Origin: an uncultured Oscillibacter sp.
Lineage (GTDB): Bacteria; Bacillota; Clostridia; Oscillospirales; Oscillospiraceae
Length of the DNA: 64,000 bases
Assembly (NCBI RefSeq): GCF_910579365.1
Contig: NZ_CAJTUX010000005.1
Span: forward strand, 1 to 64,000
Direction: 5' to 3'
Below are positions 44,552 to 52,158 of the stretch, piece by piece. The notes under the pieces were generated by a model. It did not search any database. It saw only the letters and a program-made list of their open reading frames with translations, and was not told the DNA's origin. Every line of letters starts with the position of its first letter. The stretch's first letter is position 1. A program made the position numbers and the translations under genes.

Positions 44552-45514
44552 TCAGCGGTCCCAGCGGCTGAGCTGCCGGGCCTCGCTCGTAAACTGGATG
44601 GACTCCAGAATATGCACCTTCAGCAGCTCCAAAAACCGCTCCGCCTGGGCGGAGAGCTTGCCGCCCTTCAGGGCAATCCAGCCGATGCGGATGCCGCTCT
44701 TCTCCGCCAGGGGCAGGGTAATGATCTTCCGGTAGCCGCTGCTCTTTGTAATCAGTCCGCTGCCGGTAGTAAATCCATCCGTATAGGACAGGACCCGCAG
44801 CATGGTGCTGCGGCTGTTCACCCGAATCTGCCGGGCGGGTTTTTTCAAGGACAGCATCCGGTACTCCTCGGAGAAGTCCACCGCCACGCCCTGCTCCCGC
44901 TCAAAGGACACATAGGGATAGCCCGCCAGGTCTGTCTCCGTCACCGCTTCCTGCTCCGCCAGGGGGTGGCCCCGGCGGACGTAAACGCAGGGGTCCACCA
45001 CCGCAATCTCATGGAACACCAGCGCCCGGGAATCCAGAAAGCGGAAAATCATCTTTTCCGTCAGCTCCGTCAGGCAGATGACGCCGATGTCCGCCCGGTG
45101 GTCATACACGTCGTCGATGACCGCGTCCATGTCCACCTCCCGGACAGAGAACTGATAGCGGTTCACCTTGGGGGACTGGAGAAGCTCGATAAACGCGTCC
45201 TCCGTGAAGGGATAGCGCTGGGAGGAGATGGAGAGATGCGTGGCCGGGGCGGCGTTCCGCGCCTCGCCGTAGCGGGTTTCAATCCACTGCTTCTGCTCCA
45301 GCAGGGATACGGCGTAGCCCAGGAACTCCCGTCCGTCCGGCGTGAACTCCACTCCCCGGTTGCTGCGGACAAAAAACTGAATGCCCAGCTCTTCCTCCAA
45401 CTCCCGTATGGCAGTGGATATGCCGGACTGAGAAAGGAACAGCTTGCCTGCCGCTTTGTTGATGGAACCGCACTTGGAAATCTCCACCACATAGGTCAGC
45501 TGCTGAAAGGTCAT
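44552..45514 (-). CDS. LysR-type transcriptional regulator, divergent to methionine gamma-lyase
   Basis: A 320-residue regulator. The N-terminal winged HTH is MTFQQLTYVVEISKCGSINKAAGKLFLSQSGISTAIRELEEELG (residues 1-45), followed by a periplasmic-binding-like effector domain (about 90-300). It resembles the CysB/MetR-like branch. The ATG at 45512-45514 has GGAGGCGTT upstream; a longer frame without a site is rejected. It is divergent from the lyase gene with an operator-like palindrome between them, so autoregulation and activation of the lyase are likely. The effector may be methionine, 2-oxobutyrate or a thiol; unknown. Confidence 0.93.
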   Translation of the reverse strand: MTFQQLTYVVEISKCGSINKAAGKLFLSQSGISTAIRELEEELGIQFFVRSNRGVEFTPDGREFLGYAVSLLEQKQWIETRYGEARNAAPATHLSISSQRYPFTEDAFIELLQSPKVNRYQFSVREVDMDAVIDDVYDHRADIGVICLTELTEKMIFRFLDSRALVFHEIAVVDPCVYVRRGHPLAEQEAVTETDLAGYPYVSFEREQGVAVDFSEEYRMLSLKKPARQIRVNSRSTMLRVLSYTDGFTTGSGLITKSSGYRKIITLPLAEKSGIRIGWIALKGGKLSAQAERFLELLKVHILESIQFTSEARQLSRWDR

Positions 45515-45633
45515 AACGCCTCCATGCTCTTCCCCGCTCCCGCGGGAACGGGGACGGCCGCTTCTGTCTCCGGCGCGCGGCACGCCGTGTTTTCCCGAAA
45601 TCCAGAGTTTCTCCACTGTGAGCCCTTACCTGC

Positions 45634-45662
45634 ATTATAAAGCGGCTCTGCGGAATTGTCAA
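45634..45662 (-). promoter_or_regulatory. Consensus promoter of the lysR gene
   Basis: Perfect sigma-A hexamers on the minus strand: TTGACA (45657-45662), 17-bp spacer, TATAAT (45634-45639). Transcription leads towards 45514 with a leader of about 110 bases. Confidence 0.9.
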
Positions 45663-45663
45663 A

Positions 45664-45688
45664 TTGTTATCACTTAAAACGCTAACAA
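45664..45688. promoter_or_regulatory. LysR operator-like palindrome
   Basis: TTGTTA (45664-45669) and its exact reverse complement TAACAA (45683-45688) are separated by 13 bp, an inverted repeat with the T-N11-A layout typical of LysR sites. It lies 1 bp from the -35 box of the divergent regulator gene and about 40 bp upstream of a candidate lyase promoter. Confidence 0.7.
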
Positions 45689-45957
45689 ATTCTCAAAAAC
45701 TGATACTAACACCCCCGTGGGAAAAATGGTATGATTCTTAGTAGAATTAGTAGAAGTTGAAAAAAACCGAGGTTTCGCTCTTCGGTTTATGGTCAACTTT
45801 ACCGAAATCCCGCTGTATAACCGTCTCTCCACACAATCTCACAGGTCCGCCTGTCTCTGCCCGGAAAAAGCTCTTTATAGCAGAAAAACCGAATTCCAAC
45901 TTTTCCCGGTCAAAATCAGCATTAGGCGGCGCAAAAAAGAAAGGAAGGTAAACAACT
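45689..45957 (+). promoter_or_regulatory. Lyase promoter and long 5' leader
   Basis: A -10 TATGAT at 45729-45734 lacks a good -35 box, as expected for an activator-dependent promoter. The leader of about 220 bases contains one clear hairpin, AAACCGA...TCGGTTT (about 45764-45786), and no SAM-I, SAM-II or T-box signature that I can find. Confidence 0.5.
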
Positions 45958-47151
45958 ATGAACTGCAAAAACAAGGGCTTTGCCACCCGCCAGATTCACA
46001 CCGGCAAGGTCGGGAACGCCGCCGGTTCCCTCTGCGCCCCGATTTACCAGACTTCCACTTTCGAGTTTGAGTCTGTGGAGCAGGGCGGCGCCCGCTTTGC
46101 CGGGAAGGAAGAGGGCTATATCTACAGCCGCCTGGGCAACCCCACCACCGCTCTGGTGGAGGCCAAGATGGCAGACCTGGAAGGCGGCGAGGACGCCCTG
46201 GCCGCCGCCTCCGGCATGGGCGCCATTGCCACCGCGCTGTGGAGCTCCGTGTCCGCCGGCGACGAAATCGTAGCGGACGAAACCCTGTACGGCTGCACCT
46301 ACTCCCTGTTGGAGCACGGCATGGCCCAGTTCGGCGTCAAGGTCACCCTCACCGATCTCAGCGATATGGAGAATCTGAAAAAAGCCCTGACCGAGAAGAC
46401 CAAAGTGGTCTATTTCGAGACGCCCTGCAATCCCACCCTGAAGATTCTGGACATCGCCCTGATCGCCAAAACCGCTCATGACTTCAACTCCGATATCCGG
46501 GTGATTGTGGACAACACCTTCTGCACCCCCTATCTCCAGCGTCCTCTGGAGCACGGCGCCAACACCGTCGTTCACAGCGCCACCAAGTACTTAAACGGCC
46601 ATGGCGACGTGATCGCCGGCGTCATCGTCGGCGACAAGGAGTTTGTGACCAAGTGCCGCATGTTTGGTCTGAAGGACCTGACCGGCGCGGTGCTGAGTCC
46701 TTTTGATGCGTTCCTGATGGCCCGTGGCTTGAAGACCCTGGACATCCGCATGGAGCGCCACTGCGCCAACGCCAAAAAGGTGGCCGAGTTCTTTGAGTCG
46801 CATCCCGCCGTTTCCAAGGTCTACTATCCGGGCCTGGAGCATTTTGAGGGCTACGAGACCGCCAAGAAGCAGATGCGGCTGCCCGGCGGCATGATCTCCC
46901 TGGAGCTGAAAGCCGACAAGGCCGCCACCGCCGCCGCTTTGAACAAGTTGGAGCTGTGCACCGTGGCCGTCTCCCTGGGCGACGCCGAAACTCTGGTGGA
47001 GCACCCCGCCACCATGACGCACTCCACCTACTCCGCCGAGGAACTGAAAGCCGCCGGTATCTCGGAGGGGCTGGTCCGCGTCAGCGTGGGTCTGGAGGAC
47101 CCGGAGGACATTATCGCCGATTTCAAAGCCGTTCTGGACCCCTTGGCGTAA
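45958..47151 (+). CDS. megL: Methionine gamma-lyase
   Basis: PLP enzyme that splits L-methionine into methanethiol, ammonia and 2-oxobutyrate. The 397-residue Cys/Met-metabolism fold has GFATRQIHTGKV, QTSTFEFESVEQG, YSRLGNPTTALVE, and the segment ADETLYGCTYSLLEHG, whose Cys (residue 113) matches the characteristic active-site cysteine of methionine gamma-lyases. The PLP Lys is about residue 210 in HSATKYLNGHGD. Cystathionine gamma-lyase or O-acetylhomoserine sulfhydrylase are alternatives, but neither usually carries that Cys. The oxidoreductase that can use 2-oxobutyrate follows at once. Confidence 0.88.
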   Translation: MNCKNKGFATRQIHTGKVGNAAGSLCAPIYQTSTFEFESVEQGGARFAGKEEGYIYSRLGNPTTALVEAKMADLEGGEDALAAASGMGAIATALWSSVSAGDEIVADETLYGCTYSLLEHGMAQFGVKVTLTDLSDMENLKKALTEKTKVVYFETPCNPTLKILDIALIAKTAHDFNSDIRVIVDNTFCTPYLQRPLEHGANTVVHSATKYLNGHGDVIAGVIVGDKEFVTKCRMFGLKDLTGAVLSPFDAFLMARGLKTLDIRMERHCANAKKVAEFFESHPAVSKVYYPGLEHFEGYETAKKQMRLPGGMISLELKADKAATAAALNKLELCTVAVSLGDAETLVEHPATMTHSTYSAEELKAAGISEGLVRVSVGLEDPEDIIADFKAVLDPLA

Positions 47152-47166
47152 TTTTCTTATCGTTCA

Positions 47167-47209
47167 GCGGCGGGCAGATCTTTACTGCCCGCCGCGTTTC
47201 TGGTACAAT
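47167..47209 (+). promoter_or_regulatory. Terminator overlapping the promoter of the 2-oxoacid oxidoreductase operon
   Basis: Stem GCGGCGGGCAG (47167-47177) with CTGCCCGCCGC (47185-47195) and GTTTC. A -35 TTACTG (47182-47187), 16-bp spacer and -10 TACAAT (47204-47209) run through the same bases. Confidence 0.65.
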
Positions 47210-47277
47210 CAATCCGGAAAGGCGGCGGCAGTCCGGCCCCGTCTTCGACGCAGTGAAATGAAAGGAGAACGCAGTAC

Positions 47278-47856
47278 ATGAAAGACATCGTAGAAATCCG
47301 CTGGCACGGCCGGGGAGGCCAGGGCGCGAAGACCGCGTCTTTGCTGCTGGCGGACGCCGCCTTCAATACAGGCAAGTATGTCCAGGGCTTCCCGGAGTAC
47401 GGCCCGGAGCGCATGGGCGCGCCCATCACCGCGTACAACCGCATCAGCTCGGAACGCTCCACCGTCCACTCCAACATCTATGAGCCCGACTACGTCGTGG
47501 TCGTTGACGAGACCCTCATCTCCGCCGTGGACGTGACGGCGGGTCTCAAGAAAGAGGGCGCCATTGTCATCAATTCCGGCAAGAAGCCCGAGGAGCTCCG
47601 CCCCCTGCTCAAGGGCTATGAGGGCCGGGTGTGCACCATCGACGCCGGCAAGATCAGCGAAGAAGAGCTGGGCAAGAATTTCCCCAACACCCCCATGCTG
47701 GCCGCCATTGTGAAGGTCAGCAGCGTGGTGGACGCAGAGGAGTTCGTCAAGGACATGGAGGCGTCCTTTAAGCACAAGTTTGCCTCCAAGCCCCAGGTCA
47801 TCGAGGGCAACATGCGGGCCCTGAAACGCTCTATGGAGGAGGTACAGGAAGGATGA
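47278..47856 (+). CDS. porG: 2-Oxoacid:ferredoxin oxidoreductase, gamma subunit
   Basis: A 192-residue subunit of the POR/VOR/KOR family, domain III. The N-terminal motif EIRWHGRGGQGAKTASLLLADAA is the family hallmark, followed by GFPEYGPERMGAPITAYNRIS. It takes part in CoA binding and product handling. First of four genes in the order gamma-delta-alpha-beta, as in archaeal and Thermotoga pyruvate oxidoreductases. ATG after AAAGGAGAACGCAGTAC. It overlaps the delta gene by 4 bp. Confidence 0.94.
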   Translation: MKDIVEIRWHGRGGQGAKTASLLLADAAFNTGKYVQGFPEYGPERMGAPITAYNRISSERSTVHSNIYEPDYVVVVDETLISAVDVTAGLKKEGAIVINSGKKPEELRPLLKGYEGRVCTIDAGKISEEELGKNFPNTPMLAAIVKVSSVVDAEEFVKDMEASFKHKFASKPQVIEGNMRALKRSMEEVQEG

Positions 47857-48161
47857 GCCATTTAGCGAAGGATATGACCCCTCAAGTCACCTGGAAGGAC
47901 ATCACTCCCGGCGGCGCCATCTTCGAGGGCGGCACGTCTGAGGTTGTCGAAACCGGCGACTGGCGGACCATGAAGCCGATGCTGGACATGGACAAGTGCA
48001 GGCAGTGCCTGCTGTGCGCTCCCGTGTGCCCGGATATGTCCATCCCGGTTAACAGCGAAGGCAAGCGGGAGGACTTCAACTACTTCTTCTGCAAGGGCTG
48101 CGGCATCTGCGCCAATGTCTGCCCCTTCGGGGCCATCACTATGGTCAAGGACGAGAAGTAA
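47853..48161 (+). CDS. porD: 2-Oxoacid:ferredoxin oxidoreductase, delta (2x[4Fe-4S]) subunit
   Basis: A 102-residue ferredoxin-like subunit. The two [4Fe-4S] motifs are CRQCLLCAPVCPD (with the fourth Cys from the other motif) and CKGCGICANVCPFGAI. It passes electrons from the TPP site to free ferredoxin. Overlaps porG by 4 bp; followed by porA after 16 bp. Confidence 0.95.
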   Translation: MSHLAKDMTPQVTWKDITPGGAIFEGGTSEVVETGDWRTMKPMLDMDKCRQCLLCAPVCPDMSIPVNSEGKREDFNYFFCKGCGICANVCPFGAITMVKDEK

Positions 48162-48177
48162 GGAGGGGTAACGAAAA

Positions 48178-49356
48178 ATGAGTATCAGAGAAAGACTGTC
48201 CGGCAACGAGGCCGTTGCCTACGCAATGAAGCAGATCAACCCCGACGTGATGGGTGCTTACCCGATCACGCCGAGCACCGAAATCCCCCAGTACTTCTCC
48301 GCCTACGTGGACAACGGCGAGGTCGACACGGACTTCATCGCTGTGGAGTCCGAGCACTCCGCCATGTCCACCTGCATCGGCGCGGAAGCCGCCGGATGCC
48401 GGGCCATTTCCGCGACTTCTTCCTGCGGCCTCATCTACATGGCCGAGATGCTGTATGTCGCGGCCAGCGACCGCCTGCCCATCACCCTGGCGGTGTCCTG
48501 CCGCGCCCTGTCCGGCCCCATCAACATCAATAACGACCACTCCGACGCCATGGCGGTCCGGGATTCCGGCTGGCTGATGCTGTTTGCCGAGACAAACCAG
48601 GAGGCTTACGACAACTACCTCCAGGCCATGCGCATCGGCGAGGCGGTGTCCCTGCCTATCATGATCTGCCAGGACGGCTTCATCACCTCCCACGCCATCG
48701 AGAACATCGAGCTGGAGGAGACGGAGAAGGTCCGTCAGTTCGTGGGCGAGTACAAGCCCCAGCACTACCTCCTCAACAAGGACGAGCCCATCGCCGTGGG
48801 TCCCTACTCCACCCCCGTCTACTACATGGAGACCAAACGCCAGCAGGCCCAGGCCATGATGGACGCCAAGGATGTCATCAAGAAGGTCGCGGACGAATTC
48901 GCCGCCTGGACGGGCCGTCAGTACGGCCTCATTGAGAAGTACGAGATGGACGACGCCGAGGAGGCCATTATTATCATCGGCTCCTCCGCCGGCACCGCCC
49001 GGGAGGCCATCAAGCAGCTCCGGGCCCAGGGCAAGAAGGTGGGCATGATTAAGATTCGCTCCTTCCGCCCCTTCCCCGCCGAGGAGATTGCGGACGCGCT
49101 GAAGAACGTGAAGGCCTTCGCCGCCATGGACAAGGACGACAGCTTCAACGCCCACTGCGGCCCCATCTTCGCGGAGACCTGTGCGGGGCTGTATGCCAAC
49201 GGCGTCAGCGGCCCCAAGGGCATCAGCTACATCTACGGCCTGGGCGGCCGGGACGTGCGGGTGGAGAGCATCCAGCACGTGTTCGCGGACCTGGAGAAGA
49301 TTGCCGAGACCGGCGAGGTGGGCGAGACCTACCGTTACCTGGACGTGCGCGAGTAA
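48178..49356 (+). CDS. porA: 2-Oxoacid:ferredoxin oxidoreductase, alpha subunit
   Basis: A 392-residue subunit with the pyrimidine-binding domain of the TPP enzyme. It opens GNEAVAYAMKQINPDVMGAYPITPSTEIPQYFS, a motif whose Thr and Pro residues lie at the active site, and contains ESEHSAMSTCIGAEAAGCRAISATSSCGL and a C-terminal domain II (IGSSAGTAREAIKQLRAQGKKVGMIKIRSFRPFP). Substrate choice among pyruvate, 2-oxobutyrate and branched-chain oxoacids cannot be read from sequence alone. Confidence 0.95.
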   Translation: MSIRERLSGNEAVAYAMKQINPDVMGAYPITPSTEIPQYFSAYVDNGEVDTDFIAVESEHSAMSTCIGAEAAGCRAISATSSCGLIYMAEMLYVAASDRLPITLAVSCRALSGPININNDHSDAMAVRDSGWLMLFAETNQEAYDNYLQAMRIGEAVSLPIMICQDGFITSHAIENIELEETEKVRQFVGEYKPQHYLLNKDEPIAVGPYSTPVYYMETKRQQAQAMMDAKDVIKKVADEFAAWTGRQYGLIEKYEMDDAEEAIIIIGSSAGTAREAIKQLRAQGKKVGMIKIRSFRPFPAEEIADALKNVKAFAAMDKDDSFNAHCGPIFAETCAGLYANGVSGPKGISYIYGLGGRDVRVESIQHVFADLEKIAETGEVGETYRYLDVRE

Positions 49357-49372
49357 GGAGGGAGGAGTCAAA

Positions 49373-50305
49373 ATGGCCTATAATCTGAAAGAAAACGTCA
49401 TGAAGGAAGACCGCTTCACCGGCGGTCACAGAATGTGCGCGGGCTGCGGCTGCCCCATCGCCGTGCGGACCGTGCTGCGGGCCCTGGAGCCGGAGGACCA
49501 CGCCGTGGTCTGCTCCGCCACCTGCTGCCTGGAGGTCTCCTCCTTCATGTACCCCTACACGTCCTACAAGGACAGCTTCATCCACAACGCCTTCGAGAAC
49601 GCGGCGGCCACCTTAAGCGGCGTGGAAACCGCTTACCACGCCATGAAAAAGCGGGGCAAGATCGACGCGACGTACAAATTCATCGCCTTCGGCGGAGACG
49701 GCGGAACCTATGATATCGGCTTCCAGAGCCTCAGCGGCGCCATGGAGCGGGGCCACGACCTGGTGTACGTCTGCTACGACAATGAGGCCTACATGAACAC
49801 GGGCATCCAGCGGTCCAGCTCCACGCCCCACTTCGCCGACACCACCACCACGCCGGTGGGCAAGGTGGTTCCCGGCAAGCCCCAGCAGAAGAAGAATCTG
49901 ACCAAGATCATGGTGGCCCACGGCATCCCCTATGTGGCCCAGACCACCTTCATCGGGAACTTCAAGGACATCGCCGAGAAGTCCCACAAGGCCATCTACA
50001 CCCCTGGCGCGGCGTTTTTGAATGTTATGGCTCCCTGCCCGAGAGGCTGGCGGTATCCCTCTGAGAAGCTGATGGAGATCACCAAGCTGGCCGTCGAAAC
50101 CTGCGTGTGGCCCCTCTATGAGGTCATCGAGGGCAAGTACATCCTCAGCTACAAACCCAAGAACAAGCTGCCCGTGGAGGAATACCTCAAGGTGCAGGGC
50201 CGCTTTGCCCACATGTTCAAGCCGGGCAACGAGTGGATGGTCGAGGAGGTTCAAAAGGAAGTCGACCGCAACTGGGAAGGCCTCCTCAAGCTCTGCGAAC
50301 TGTAA
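49373..50305 (+). CDS. porB: 2-Oxoacid:ferredoxin oxidoreductase, beta subunit
   Basis: A 310-residue TPP-diphosphate-binding subunit. HRMCAGCGCPIAVRTVLRAL holds the first cysteines of the proximal [4Fe-4S] cluster, ATCCLEVSS the next, and GGDGGTYDIGFQSLSGAMERGHDLVYVCYDNEAYMNTG is the Mg-TPP motif (GDG-x-N-like). The final cluster Cys is likely in APCPRGWRYP. The start MAYNLKENV follows GGAGGGAGGAGTC. Last gene before a strong terminator. Confidence 0.95.
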   Translation: MAYNLKENVMKEDRFTGGHRMCAGCGCPIAVRTVLRALEPEDHAVVCSATCCLEVSSFMYPYTSYKDSFIHNAFENAAATLSGVETAYHAMKKRGKIDATYKFIAFGGDGGTYDIGFQSLSGAMERGHDLVYVCYDNEAYMNTGIQRSSSTPHFADTTTTPVGKVVPGKPQQKKNLTKIMVAHGIPYVAQTTFIGNFKDIAEKSHKAIYTPGAAFLNVMAPCPRGWRYPSEKLMEITKLAVETCVWPLYEVIEGKYILSYKPKNKLPVEEYLKVQGRFAHMFKPGNEWMVEEVQKEVDRNWEGLLKLCEL

Positions 50306-50340
50306 AGCGTAATCTTACCATCTCCATACACTCTCCAAAG

Positions 50341-50382
50341 TCAGAGGAGGCCGCCATAAGACGGCCTCCTCTGACCCTTTAG
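50341..50382. terminator. Terminator between convergent porB and hydA
   Basis: A 13-bp stem, TCAGAGGAGGCCG (50341-50353) with CGGCCTCCTCTGA (50362-50374), followed by CCCTTTAG. Confidence 0.85.
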
Positions 50383-50412
50383 GGAACCATTTTCCAGCTT
50401 CAAAACCGGCGG

Positions 50413-52158
50413 TTACCGGGCCTGCTCAGACGTCCCGGCGGACCAGGCGTTGTGATCCGTGTGGAGCAGGTGGTGGGACCGCTCGCCCAAGGGTTTTTTG
50501 AGGTAGGTCCGGTACAGCGCCTGCACATCCGGGTTCTCGTGGGAGAAACGGAGTTCGGAACCCGCGTCCAGCTTCCAGAGCTGGCTGCCCCGCGCTCCCG
50601 CGTACTCCGCGCCGCCGTGGATGGGCTGTCCGCCGCCTCCGGCGCAGCCTCCGGGACAGGCCATGACCTCCACAAAATCGTAGTCCGCCGTTCCCTCCTC
50701 AATGGCCTCCATCAGCCGCCGGGTGTTCCCCAGACCGCTGACCACCGCGACGCGGATGTCCCCCGCGCCGGGGATGTTGAACGTGGCCTCCTTCCAGGGT
50801 TTCTCGCCCCGAACGGCCTTGAAGGCGTCGGCGTCCGGGTTCTTCCCCGTCACCAGGTAGTAGGCGCTCCGCAGCGCCGCGTCCATCACGCCGCCCGTCG
50901 CGCCGAAGATCACCGCAGCGCCGGTGCCGCTGCCCAGGGGGCTGTCGAACTCCGCTTCCTCCAGGTCCGTGGGGATAATACAGTCGCTGCGGAACAGGCG
51001 CACCATCTCCCGGGTGGTCAGCACCACGTCCACATCCGGGTCGCCGCAGGCGTCCCGCATGGCGGGCAGCTCGCTCTCCGCCTTCTTCGCGGAGCAGGGC
51101 ATGATGGACACCACGCATATCTTCTTCGGGTCCAGGCCCATCTTCTCGGCAAAGTAGCTCTTGGCCACCGCGCCGAACATCTGCTGGGGCGATTTCGCCG
51201 TGGACAGATGGTCCGTGTAGGCCGGATACTGGGTCTTCAGGAACCGCACCCAGCCGGGGCAGCAGGAGGTGAACATGGGCCAGCGGTACTTCCCCCGGTG
51301 GGTGAAGCGGTCCACGAACTCGCTGCCCTCCTCCATGATGGTCAGGTCCGCAGCGAAGTTGGTGTCAAACACATAGTCGAAGCCCAGGCGCTTCAGCGCC
51401 GCCACCATGCGGCCGGTGGTGGCCTGCTTGGCCGGGAGATTGAAAACCTCCGCCCAGGCCACCCGCACCGCCGGAGCCACCTGAATCACCGTGGTAATCT
51501 CGGGGTCGGCCAGGGCCCGGAGGACCTTGGTGGTATCGTCCCGGACCGTCAGGGCGCCGGTGGGGCAGTGGGTGACGCACTGGCCGCAAAACACACAGTC
51601 CGTGTTCTTGAGGTAGCGGTTGTAGCTCACGTCCACCGTGGTCCGGGAACCCGTCCCGGCCACATCCCAGATGTTCATGCCCTGAATCTTGTCGCAGACC
51701 TGGACGCAGCGCATGCACTTGATGCACTTGCTGGCCTCCCGGACGATGGGAACGCTGAGGTCGATCTGGGCCCGCTCCGGCTGGACCGCATAGGGCTGGT
51801 AGTGGATGTTCAGGTCATGGGACAGCTGCTGGAGCTCGCAATAGCCGCTCCGCACGCAGACGGTGCAGTTGGAGTTGTGCTGCGAGAGAATCAGACGGAG
51901 ATTCGTCTTCCGGGCGTCCCGTACCCGGGGAGAGTTCGTATGAATGACCATGCCCTCCAGGATTTCCGTGTTGCAGGCCGGGACCAGCCGCTCCGTACCC
52001 TCGATCTCCACCATGCACATCCGGCAGGCGGCGATCTCGTTAATGTCTTTCAAATAGCACAGATGGGGGATGGGGATGCCCGCCTTCTCGGCGGCGTTCA
52101 GAATGGTGGTCCCCTTGGGGGCGGTCAGCTCCCGGCCGTTGATCGTAAAGTTTACCAT
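50413..52158 (-). CDS. hydA: [FeFe] hydrogenase catalytic subunit
   Basis: Reduces protons or oxidises H2. The 581-residue multi-cluster enzyme has an N-terminal [2Fe-2S] domain (residues 1-80, CRMCMVEIEG), a His-Cys3 NuoG-type cluster (about 95-135, CTVCVRSGYCELQQL), two [4Fe-4S] clusters (about 140-200: CIKCMRCVQVCDK; CVFCGQCVTHCPTGA) and the H-cluster domain. L1 is FTSCCPGWVRF (about 297), L2 MPCSAKKAESE (about 352) and L3 EVMACPGGCAGGGGQP (about 497). All H-cluster cysteines are present. It follows the flavoprotein gene with a 7-bp overlap. The start MVNFTING was chosen because upstream frame lies in that gene. Maturation genes hydEFG are not in the window. Confidence 0.96.
   Translation of the reverse strand: MVNFTINGRELTAPKGTTILNAAEKAGIPIPHLCYLKDINEIAACRMCMVEIEGTERLVPACNTEILEGMVIHTNSPRVRDARKTNLRLILSQHNSNCTVCVRSGYCELQQLSHDLNIHYQPYAVQPERAQIDLSVPIVREASKCIKCMRCVQVCDKIQGMNIWDVAGTGSRTTVDVSYNRYLKNTDCVFCGQCVTHCPTGALTVRDDTTKVLRALADPEITTVIQVAPAVRVAWAEVFNLPAKQATTGRMVAALKRLGFDYVFDTNFAADLTIMEEGSEFVDRFTHRGKYRWPMFTSCCPGWVRFLKTQYPAYTDHLSTAKSPQQMFGAVAKSYFAEKMGLDPKKICVVSIMPCSAKKAESELPAMRDACGDPDVDVVLTTREMVRLFRSDCIIPTDLEEAEFDSPLGSGTGAAVIFGATGGVMDAALRSAYYLVTGKNPDADAFKAVRGEKPWKEATFNIPGAGDIRVAVVSGLGNTRRLMEAIEEGTADYDFVEVMACPGGCAGGGGQPIHGGAEYAGARGSQLWKLDAGSELRFSHENPDVQALYRTYLKKPLGERSHHLLHTDHNAWSAGTSEQAR

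Noticed and set aside
45735..45957. A SAM riboswitch or T-box in the methionine gamma-lyase leader
   Set aside because: No SAM-I core, kink-turn pattern, T-box GGGTGGNACC motif or terminator was found. Also, a catabolic gene would need the opposite response to SAM.
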